Source: Owenia fusiformis (lineage: Eukaryota; Annelida; Polychaeta; Sabellida; Oweniidae). From it: a stretch of 64,000 nucleotides of DNA. Below the pieces are notes generated by a model that was not told the origin of the DNA, did not search any database, and saw only the letters and a list, made by a program, of their open reading frames with translations. The stretch's first letter is position 1; each line of letters opens with the position of its first letter. Location: assembly GCA_903813345.2 (NCBI GenBank), contig CAIIXF020000006.1, positions 30,300,024-30,364,023 of the forward strand. The letters are read 5' to 3'. Below are positions 1-10,700 of this stretch, piece by piece. A program made the translations under genes and the position numbers.

Positions 1-530
1 TCTGGACATTATACTGCTTATGTCTTCAATGAAGAAACAGGTATGTCGAACTCTATCAATTATCATCTGTCATTATGCACCACGGACGAGGCTTTGGCTC
101 TGGACATTATACTGCTTATGTCTTCAATGAAGAAACAGGTATGTCGAACTCTATCAATTATCATATGTCATTATGCACCACGGACGAGGCTTTGGCTCTG
201 GACATTATACTGCTTATGTCTTCAATGAAGAAACGGGTATGTCGAACTCTATCAATTATCATCTGTCATTATGCACCACGGACGAGGCTTTGGCTCTGGA
301 CATTATACTGCTTATGTCTTCAATGAAGAAACAGGTATGTCGAACTCTATCAATTATCATATGTCATTATGCACCACGGACGAGGCTTTGGCTCTGGACA
401 TTATACTGCTTATGTCTTCAATGAAGAAACAGGTATGTCGAACTCTATCAATTATCATATGTCATTATGCACCACTGACGAGGCTTTGGCTCTGGACATT
501 ATACTGCTTATGTCTTCAATGAAGAAACAG
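1..530 (+). repeat. Tandem array of the 98-bp USP penultimate exon, at least 5.4 copies
   Basis: Copies abut at 40/41, 138/139, 236/237, 334/335, 432/433 and end at 530; the array continues upstream of the window. Each unit starts GTATGTCGAACTC and ends GAAGAAACAG. Read from its second base, the whole unit is coding (YVELYQLSS, then VIMHHG, then [12 protein letters not shown]). The repeat unit therefore looks like exactly one exon, repeated without introns. Copies differ at one serine codon (TCATCTGTC against TCATATGTC). The copy ending at 236 has AAACGG instead of AAACAG. The last copy (433-530) has CACCACTGACGAG, which turns the Gly codon after HH into TGA. After 530 the sequence changes to GTAAAAAGT, a normal intron start. 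Confidence 0.95.
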
Positions 531-1076
531 GTAAAAAGTAGAAAGCTGTCAGTCAGTCGAGGTTTTAGGCTATGTTTTTCAATTTTAGCAGTCATAAAGT
601 ACATTTATTTGAGGAGTAATATATTACTTCTGTTCAGAAAAAGACCCTTTGCATTGTAAAAAGTGCTCTTTTTGAGAATTTATTTAACACTGTTCTATAA
701 TTCTCTCTATTTAATGATATGTGATGCTAACCTGTGCGCCTGATATCCTGGTGTATACACAGCATGAGTAAGACAACTGAACACTCTTGTCATTTCAGAA
801 TCATTTTACCACTGTAATGATGCCAACCTGTGCCCCTGTCCCCTGCCAGATGTACTTAAGGCCCAGGGATATATCCTGGTATATACACAGCTGCAACAAC
901 CAGATACTGAACTGTCATTTCCTTATACAGACATCATCGAAGAAGTAGATAAGGAGGTGTCTTTCAACTTTAAAAATAGCGATGCATCCCTTGTATTGCG
1001 TAAAAGGCGAGAACTTTGCGATGGAAATGCTGAATCTCTCAAAGTATCAAAGCGACGTCGGACTTGTACTTGGTGA
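1..1076 (+). CDS. USP44/USP49: Ubiquitin carboxyl-terminal hydrolase, USP44/USP49-like, C-terminal part (5' end outside window)
   Basis: Only the end of the gene is present. The penultimate exon encodes the catalytic histidine box of a USP cysteine protease ([17 protein letters not shown]; the His of GHY is the catalytic base). The last coding exon, 799-1076, encodes [10 protein letters not shown], then [12 protein letters not shown], then a basic tail ending RRRTCTW and TGA. HCND supplies the third catalytic-site Asn/Asp, and KAQ-YIL-YTQ is characteristic of the USP44/49 branch. The exon 5' of 531 ends in phase 1 (ACA G) and joins AA TCA at 799 to give [15 protein letters not shown]44/49-type enzymes remove ubiquitin in the nucleus; that role is family knowledge. 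The penultimate exon exists as six tandem 98-bp copies, the last with an in-frame TGA (see repeat at 1-530), so the exon actually used is probably an earlier copy spliced from an internal GTATGT donor. USP44 versus USP49 cannot be decided here. Confidence 0.85.
722..775 (+). pseudogene. Decayed partial copy of the USP last exon in the preceding intron
   Basis: The segment TGTGATGCTAACCTGTGCGCC followed by ATATCCTGGTGTATACACAGC resembles the last USP exon at 810-892 (TGTAATGATGCCAACCTGTG and ATATATCCTGGTATATACACAG). About 40 bp of the middle is missing and there are frame-breaking changes. It lies 24 to 77 bp upstream of the real exon. It is non-coding as it stands and probably arose by local duplication. 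Confidence 0.6.
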
Positions 1077-1455
1077 TGATTGAGATTTAATGTCAGATTC
1101 ACAGTTATATATTTGATCAGATATCTCACTTCTTATATCAGGAACTAATATTATGATAGCAAGGAGGGGATTTGCATGATCTTTGAAAAGATTGCTTCAA
1201 GCATTTCTTAGCGTGGATGAAAAGTGAGACCTGTATATGTAGGTGTATTTAACTCTAGTCAACTTATAAAGTATATTGAAGACCAGAACACAGAACGTAG
1301 ATTTTCAAAGGAACCAGGATGATGACTTACTCCTGATGTAGGCTCAAGTTCAACAGCCGAATATCTAAATCAATTATTTCGTGTAAAATGGCTCATGTAA
1401 ATGATTTATATACATTAATTACATGTATTTATAACATCAAGTATGTTCGATGAAC

Positions 1456-1461
1456 AATAAA
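1456..1461 (+). other. Candidate poly(A) signal of the USP gene
   Basis: AATAAA about 380 nt after the USP stop codon, followed by a GT-rich stretch (TTGCTGTGTGAGT and TTGTTTTAGTG). This is the usual arrangement of a cleavage and polyadenylation site. Confidence 0.5.
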
Positions 1462-1756
1462 TTGCTGTGTGAGTAATGGATTGTTTTAGTGACAAAGTTT
1501 TAGAGCTCACTTTAACAATTGGTTTACTGTGCTGGTACATAGGCACATTAGAGAGGTTTTTCCACAAAGTTTGAACCCAACATATCTAAAATCTGTAAAG
1601 CATTCAGCAGATTTATGCATAGTAGTTCAATTAAAACAAGATATGGTTACGGGTGCATTTAAGCTATATCCTGTTGTGCGAAACCTCTATTATATCCTAA
1701 CTCTGTCCATCCTTTTTGCCAAATATTTATTAGAAGAGATATGCATGATTTTATGT

Positions 1757-2092
1757 TTAACCCTTTCACGACGATACGTTACGACGACGATACCCTTTCA
1801 CGACGAGCCCTATTATGTACATGTAATACCTTTCAGGACGATAGGCTCCTTTTGGCACCATTATCTCTATTCATATACTTAAGTGAAATGACAATATCTC
1901 AAGTTCTATTCAGTATTTTTACACCAAATTTTGACAAGTTGTTCTAGTGTGATAATTATATTTTATTGATAAATTCAAGGTATGGGTGTCGGGATATAGG
2001 TAAATTGCAGTTTTTCCCTAAAAACCACTCTTACTTATCCGTCATCAGGCCAACATTTTCTTCTTTTATTCACGTCGGCGGGAAAGGGTTAA
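1757..2092. mobile_element. piggyBac-like MITE, 336 bp
   Basis: Both ends carry TTAA. The left end is TTAACCCTTTCACGACGA and the right end, reverse-complemented, is TTAACCCTTTCCCGCCGACG. A TTAA target duplication followed by CCCTTT is typical of piggyBac superfamily ends. The interior has no transposase reading frame, so the element is non-autonomous. Short CGACGA repeats lie just inside the left end. Confidence 0.65.
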
Positions 2093-2565
2093 TATATTTT
2101 AGTTGATGGAGCAGGCAATAAAAGGTGTTCAGCTTTTCACCATAAACTGTGTTACTAAATCCTTAGATTGTTCTTCCATCTATACACAGGAATTTGTATT
2201 GCCAAATATCTGCTCATGGAAAATAGTGAGTCCAAACTGTATTTATTCTCTCTCGGAGAGCAATGGTCAATTTACAGATTGCCACTGTTCTTTTGGGTGG
2301 GCTACTGGAGATGTCAGCTGTTGATACAAGTTCCTGTGCATCCTTAAATTCTTCTTCCAATCAAATATAATCTTTGCACAGCTTCTGCTTATGCAGTTGT
2401 TCTGTTGTCTCATTCAACACATTATCATAAAATTTACATGTTTAAATGTGCAAATGAACCACATGGTGATTACTGGAAGCTGATTTCTAGAAAATTTGCA
2501 AATGTAAGGTGACTGTATCAGATGTCTATATTGTATATTTTTGTAAGATAATATTAATTTAAGTA

Positions 2566-3017
2566 CAAGGGCCGATCAAAAAGTTTCTTACCGTTGGCTC
2601 TCAATTTTATAAAAAATGGAGTTGGAAGCTCAAACTTTGACATGAGACAGGATAGTTAGTTTGCTTGAAACTGTACGAGTTTCATATAAATTGGTTTATT
2701 GGTAGTGACACAGAGTCAAATCATATTTTCAATGTCAGAGTTAGGTTGAGCAGGGTTATATATAAAATATCTGCTGAGTTGTGGTTCTGGAAATTTACCG
2801 ACATTGTTTAAAACCTCTCATACGAAGGCCTTAAACACCTAATTCAATCATTGGAAATATGCATTGACTCTGAGTCACTGCCAATGAACCAATTTAAATG
2901 AAACTCACACAGTCTCAAGCAAACTTACTACCCTGTCTCATGTAAAAGTTTGAGCATCCAACTCCTCTTATTATAAAATCTAGAACCAACGGTAAGAAAC
3001 TTTTTGATCGGCCTTTG
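2566..3017. mobile_element. Long inverted-repeat MITE, mariner-like, flanked by TA
   Basis: The outer sequence CAAGGGCCGATCAAAAAGTT is mirrored by AACTTTTTGATCGGCCTTTG at the other end, and the match continues imperfectly for over 130 bp on each side as a fold-back structure. TA dinucleotides at 2564-2565 and 3018-3019 look like the target duplication. The GATCAAAAAGTTTCTTACC end resembles mariner termini. No transposase frame is present. Confidence 0.7.
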
Positions 3018-3663
3018 TATATGCTTGAAAAGAATATATTCATTTTTGATGCATTTTCTTCATTGTTCACCTGCTCTGGGTGTGACGTGTTTGAGTTATT
3101 ATAGCAATAACATGTTCAAATCGCAGATAAGTCACCTTACTTCTGAATCACCCAGTGTACATGTATATCAGAATGCGTGTGTATAGGTTGTATGTATTGT
3201 CCCATGGTGATAATAGTCCCCCGGGCCCCCATCTACATGGCCCTGATTGAGTATTAAAATTTTGAATAGATGGTTATTAAGCCATTGTAAATGTTTTAGG
3301 GATGATTTAAGCAGTGAACTAAATCTATACATCTTTAAGAGTAAGACCTGTCATTGAATTCCAATAACTGGCTCTTGAAAAGCTGAATTTTGTAAATTAA
3401 ATAATGTACAAATTGTAACATAATCACCAGTGAGTGCATGATTTGTTTATAATAGCATGTAAAGAAATATAGAAATTATTTTTTCAAATAGAAGACTGTG
3501 TGTAGTGAAATATATTGTTTTGTTCAGTTTTATAAATAGTTTATTATGGCCAGGTTGAACTTGCACTATTGAATGACAATGGAATCTTGCAAATGTTATC
3601 CAATTATTCACTGATCTCTCGAGTGGACTTCTTTAAGAACCCATGAATTTGGCAAGTACCTGC

Positions 3664-4206
3664 ATTGTTGAGTCAGTTACAGCTGTTAAGCCAATAGCTG
3701 CAATTTTTGAGTCAGTGGCTGCATTGATGAGTCAATGACAAGTCTTTAAACAATAGCTGAAATTTATGACCGATGAGTCAATGGCAACTGTTAAGCTAAT
3801 AGTTGCAATTAATGAGCCAATAGCTGCATTGATGAGCCATATGACAACTCTTGAGCCAATAGCTACAATTTATGAGTCAATATCTGCATCGATGAGTCAA
3901 TGACAACTCTCAAGTCAATAGCTGCAATTTATGAGCCAATAGTTGCATTGATAATCAATGACAACTCTTAAGCCAATAGCTACAAATTATGAGTCAATAG
4001 CTGCATTGATAAGTCATGACAACTCTTAAAACAATAGCTGCAATTTATGACTCAATATCTGCATTGATGAGTACAGTCAATGACAACTCTTAAAACAATA
4101 GCTGCAATTTATGACTCAATATCTGCATTGATGAGTACAGTCAATGACAACTCTCAAGCTAATAGCTGCAATTTATGAGTCAATAGCTGCATTGATGAGT
4201 CAATGA
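3664..4206. repeat. Minisatellite, unit about 60 bp
   Basis: Roughly nine diverged copies of a unit containing GAGTCAATGACAACTCTTAA, GCCAATAGCTGCAATTTATG and GAGTCAATAGCTGCATTGAT. It is non-coding and intergenic between the USP and kinase genes. Confidence 0.85.
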
Positions 4207-4712
4207 AAATACCCCTTTTTAGCCGTGACAAGATCCGATATTTCGTGACACATATGAGGCGGCCATTATGTTGTGAAGCCGGAAGTTGATAGTTTTGAAA
4301 AAACATTGCTGGAAGATTTAGATATTTCAAGACGAATTTACAAATAAGATCAATAAATAGAGCCTCTTAAGTTAAAGCAACCACTAAGCTCTACAGCAAA
4401 TATAGTGTAGTCTTAATTCGGTCAAGGAAAAACTCTCAATTAGGCCAATGAAAAATGTGAAAAAATTATTTTTTGTTTTCCAATTATTTTGTTCATTGTC
4501 CAATCTGACAATCAGTTATCTCATATTTGACAATCAGTGACTTGATAAAACATGAAACAATAGACAATCGAAAGGACTATATGCTTGCATGAATATGAAT
4601 GCAATCTTGGACTGAAATAGCCATCTTGGTGTAGTTCTGCATTTTGATCTTGTCAAATAGACTAAAGTGCACTGTTTGATTCATTTTTAGTGCAGCTGTA
4701 CTTGCTGTATTT

Positions 4713-7700
4713 ATGGTAATGCTGAAACATGGAGACCGTGTGCCAGGAAGAGGTTCCATGCTTCGTGTTGGGACATTGGTTGGTCAGGGAAGATGTTGCG
4801 AGGTTTACAGAGTGAAGCAAGATGACGTAAAAGAAGAGGTAAGATATCATATTAATATTTATTTCAAGTCAGATATTTTTTGTGCAATAAACATCAGCGC
4901 AAGCGCTGTTGACCGACATACGACATACTGTAACCGACATTTCAATTTACTAAATAATGATATCATAGGTGTAGCCATAGGCGTAGCAAACAAAATAAGA
5001 AAGAGACAGTGACTCTATACCAAACTCATGAGACAGTGACTCTTCTACAACTTAATACTGGATTTAACTATATTTTTACTACCGTCATAATAGTGAAATA
5101 ATATGTTCTTAGCGCTCTCTCTCCAACTTAGTAAAGTATAAGTGAAAAGCATAAGTGATAAATAGTACCCGGTGAATTATTGAGTAACCAGTGTCCAAAG
5201 GCAGCATTATAGTGCCAATAGTGTCACACGGACACTTAAAAGGATCAACTTGACCTTATAAAGGTTTAAAATCTGCCCAAATAAATAATTGGCTCTCAAT
5301 TCAAATTTTCTTTGTTTTCAGTTTGCATTGAAGATTTACAAGAAAGAGAGTAATTATGCTGCTGCTTGTAGAAGAGAAACCAGTCTTCTTGAGATGTTGA
5401 AGGCGCGTGGTAACATAGGGGGACATTTAGGTATGTCAAAATTTGGTAACATAGGGAGACATTTAGGACTTTAGGTATGTCAAAATGTGGTAATATAGGG
5501 AGGCATTCAGGTGTGTCAAATTGTGGTAACATAGGGGGCTGTCAAAACATGGTAACATAGGGGAGCATTAGGAATGTCAAAATGTGGTAACTTAAGGGGG
5601 CATTTAGGAATGTCAAAACAAATGCAGGGGGGCATGTTAGTATGCAAAACATGGTAACATAGGGGGGCATTTAGGTATGCTGAAACGTGGTAACATAGGG
5701 AGGCATTTAGGTATGTCACAACTAAAAAATGCATTGCATAATTATCATGGACAAGATGTCATTTCAATATCCATATGTTAGACAAAATGTCAGTCAGTCA
5801 AAATGATAATTTCAGTCATGTACAAATAAAAAGATTTGCATGCATTCACATCAAGTAAACTGTGAAAATGCGGTAAAAAAAAGAATATGTATATTACCAC
5901 CCATGCTGCACCCCCCTCATAAATTAAATTATATCCAATGTCGTTTTTAGTGGAGACTCTAGACCAGTTTCAGTACAAGGGACATGAGATGATCTTACAA
6001 GAGCTACTAGACTGTACCTTGAGGGAACTCATGCTGAAAGTCCAAGCTTTAGACTCAACATTCTCTTTCTTCCTTCTACAAAAGTTCACTCAGGATATAT
6101 TAGTGTGAGTAACTGAGTATCCTCTTAACATAACATTTCCTTAAAATCCCACCAATTTACGTTGTTATTCTCCACTTGTCTAATTTGATAACCATGCCCA
6201 GTTTTATGGTCTTTGTGTGACAAAGGTTTGACCAAGCATACAACTGAAAGATTGAGAATGATTTAAAAAATATTATTCTAGGATTTATTTCTACCAATGA
6301 CTTTGGACAAACATACACTAATACAGGTAGGAATAGAATACTAAGGCGAAGAAAAGGAAAATTAAATCAAAATAAATATGGAACTACAAAAAAGTCAAAC
6401 TATTTATTGATCACCCCTCAAACTAATATGGCCCTACAGCAAGATGACACCCAATGTGATTTACATTTTCTCTTCTGTATCTATTCCCTTATCCATCTAC
6501 ATGAATTTACCTTGTCTACAATATCTAAGTTAAAGGGGCAACAAGGACTGTAGAGAGAAAATTCGAAAATTTTTATTTTTTCTGAGCTATCAGGTCAACA
6601 TTTGGCTTAACTTATAAACCACCTGCCTTCCATCCAGTCAGCATTTTCCTTCATCTTTCATTCTTTCATTTCTAGGTCCCTTTCTGGCCTACATCTAGAT
6701 GGGTTCATCCATGCTGACCTGAAGCCAGCTAATATACAATGGAGTCCCAAAGACAGCTGTCTTAAACTTATAGACTTTGGCCTTAGTTTCCACAAAGCTG
6801 ACCAGGTAAGGCTCAAGCAAATTAGTAGGTCAATTTGATGTACAGTAAAATTGTGAAGTTATTTAAGATTCGAAGAACAAAAATGTGTAAACTCTCCTAG
6901 ATAATACAGATTAGATGTACAATAGACAATGAATAGAAAAATAAACAAATAATATAAAAAATCTTAAGTTTTCCTTGTATGAATTTAGGAGATTTTTGAG
7001 ATTTTTGGAAAATACATTTTACAGTGAATATGAGCCTCAATGTTCAAAAGTTGTAACATTTTAGAGTAATATTTCTAAAGATTGTGTCATAGATCTGATT
7101 CTGCCTTTAGATGGATAAGTTCAAAGCAATATTAGTCTGATAATACATAATTTTCCAATTTTATTACAATAGAACATTGGGACAGTGCAATCACCAGCTT
7201 ACCAATCACCAGAGTCTAAATTCTGGAATGAAGTCCATCCTGAGACAACGAACTGCAATACTGCAATCGATATGTGGGGTATGGGGTGTGTCATGGCCGA
7301 GATGTACTCGTCAGAGAAGCTATTTCCCCACTCTGCTGCTATATCAAGCAATAAATGTGATGCCTGCCAAGTAAGAAGATCATTTATCCTCCCCAATTTT
7401 ATGTTGAAGAAATTATGAAAATTAGTTCAAAAAATAAGTAAAAACTAATCTATACGTGCATGGTAGTGGTTAAAGGACCCATATAAAGTTTAGACCCATA
7501 TAAAGTTTAAACCACTTGGCTTTTATTATGTTAACAAAAACGTGCTATGTCAACTTTTCAATTTGATTTCAAAAAGTTGATTTTGAAGGACGTTTTGTTC
7601 AAAATATTGTGAAATTATTTGAAATAAAATTTTAGTTTTAGTCACACACTTCATTGTTAAGTAATAATTTACGCCAATGCATAACATAAATCCTAACCTT

Positions 7701-10700
7701 TTTTGTCTAAAGAAAATTGGAAGAAAATAAGCAAAAAATAACTAATGCACACAGAAAAAGGGTTCAGAGAGAAAAGCATTTTAAAATTGTTGTAATCATT
7801 GAATCTAATGGTTATTGTAGGCAGGAGGTAGCCAGGCTTTGTGCATGTATTCCAAGAAAGTCCAAGAAGATCTTCTACCAAGGGCAACATTTGATAATAC
7901 AACAAGGAGTCATTTCTTGCAGTACAAAGACTTACTGCTGAAGTAAGAACTTTCAATAAATCATCATTTCAATGGGCCTCAAAATAAGAAAAGCAAAATT
8001 GAATAGTCAAAACAATCTATGATAATTTCACAGTCCAAAAATTTTGAAATTCTATTTTTTCTGTAATAGCTATCTTCACCCATGTTATGATGAATCAGTA
8101 AAGTAAATGGGAATATGGCACTTCACCTCTGAGGCAAATATCTATGTATATCTATAGGCTAGGCAAGTCATTTGTGTTGAAAGATATTTTCTGTACTGTA
8201 TAAAGTTGTACATTGTCTTTGTATTGCAGGTTTATCCACTGTGACGCAGAGAAGAGGACAGAGGCCCACAGTGCTTTAAATCACCCCTTCTTCTCTCTGA
8301 AACTAGGTGAGGTATTTTAAAGGCAATGCCAAAGAGATGAAAAAACGGTTATTTATTTTGACCTTCAATATGATTTCTTGATTTAACACCTTTAGACTAC
8401 TTGTCTGATTTCTAATTATGTTTGGTTCTGTTTTTATGACACCACCAAAAGTGGTAGCATATCTATTAACAAAGTTGTTGATTTTCTTTCTCAGAAACTT
8501 AAGAAAATCAACAACTTTGTTAATAGTACATTACTACCAGATAGATGAACATTCATGGTAGCATATCGTTATGTCCCCAACGTATTTTGAGTTTGGCCAT
8601 TGGTGTTCGGTTGTTGGTATTTGGCAGTTGGTGTTTGGTGTCTGTAACATCATTCATCAGTGTTTGGCATTCAGTGTCTGTAGCAATTGGCTGGTGGTGA
8701 CATTTTGCATGTTAATGGCTTGTCTAGATATGCATGATGTTCATAGAATCTGTTGAATGCTCAAAATACATGTTTACTTGGAGGATGAAATGAATGTTTT
8801 CATTTTCTCACTTCTGGTTCTTTTATTGATTTCAGTGGCTGTTTTATTCAAACACAGTGTAAATTATGTATGAGAGAAGAAATAATATTTTAAATTTTGA
8901 ATGATATGTCCATTATGTTTAAAACAAATCATCGCCTTTGTACAGATGTCCTTATTGCCTGGGGCCCTCAATATTATTACATGTTTGATTTGCGCTCCCG
9001 GGCCCTCCCTTTAGCTACTATATAATTATTGTACTATTTGTAGAGCCATCCTTTCATGATCTGATCCTGCTTCCCACCTGCATTCTACGTCTCCTGAATG
9101 CTGTAGATGAAAAGGATGTGCAACTGGCTGATGAATTTCTAGGTGAATATGAGCTGGGTTGCATAATTATAATGCATAATAGTATGAGGGTTGTTACAAT
9201 GGGAACATATGAATAAATGATTAATTGTGAAGGAAATATATACTCCTGTATATCTCCTGAGGGACCACATCATATAACCGATTAATCCCACTTCTGAAAT
9301 CATAACATTAGTTATCAAAAAGATTTCAATAATAATTGAAAATAATCTGTTTTCTGCCCATGGCAAATATCTAATTAATTGTTTTAATGATATCTCTTGA
9401 AAGAAAACTACAGATAATCACTGAGAATCTTTGAAAGGAACCCTATGAAGAAAAACAAAACTCTTTGGCTTGTGATCAATGAGACTTTTATTAAAAAAAT
9501 GTAAAATAGGTGCTTAATAATGTTTATGTAGATTTGAGTGCAGATATAAGGCAAGAGTGCTCCAGGTTTGGCCCAATCCACCAGTTCATCATTCCAGACA
9601 GACATCCAGGCCTAGGCAAGGTAAGTTTGAATCCCTATATGCCTGTTTATTCTTCCAGATAGACACTGAAGCCTCTAGTTGATAATCGTGGCCAATCCCC
9701 ATCCTCAATATTCCAGTTTATTCTTCCAGATAGACACTCGGACTCAGATTCTCAGACTTAGGGTACCTTTTTCTGTACCGTTTTGCAGTTATTTTACTCT
9801 ATAGCATTGGAATCTGTTCACATCATGAGCTACATAATTAATTAACTTAAATATATGACACGTAAAAACGGCTTGATACGAACAGAATCAACAGGAAAAT
9901 GTAATTTAAGCAGCGATTGTTTTTTCTGTTAATGTGTGTCACTCTGCTTCGAAAATCCCCCATAACAGTCTATGGCTCACATGATTATGCAAATGAGAAA
10001 ACCCCATTGGTTTCAAAGTGGTACAATCAAATCTGACGCGGACAATCTTCGTTTTTACTGTTGTTTCTGAATGGTTCGTGACCGAAATTCACTTACTGTA
10101 ACTATAGAAAATATGCTACGTTATAAGGATAGATTGTTTTTACTTACCAATCATCAACATGTGCTGACATATTCAGCTCTGAAGTTTATGTCCAAAGGGG
10201 AGAAGACACATCGTCAGAATAAATTTCAAGTTCTCACACCCCTATCATGTTTATTGGCTAATTCAAATCGAATGCGGTAAAAAAAAAGAACGCCAAATTG
10301 CTAACGTTCCGGTATTACGTTCGCCCTTGAGTAAACTGGTGTCAAGATCTGTCATGTCAAGGCTATGGGCATGCTGGGTAATTTACTCTGTGGCCATTTT
10401 GAATTTTTCAATAAAAAATTGCAATATTTATCACTGTGTCTTTTTTCAATTATCAAATTAACAACCCATGAGGGAATCCTTGAAATTTTTTTACATTATT
10501 TCGAGACCATCTTGTACTCTATGTATACATTATTTTAAGACCACCTTGTACTCGCTGTATACAATATTTAGAGACCACCTTGTACTCTATTGTATGAAAT
10601 GTCCATTCCAGGTGTATATTCACTACAAGCTGGCAAAGCAGTGTGCCCAAGCATTCCAGAGTCTAAATGGTAGGACATTTAATGGACATACAATCATAAC

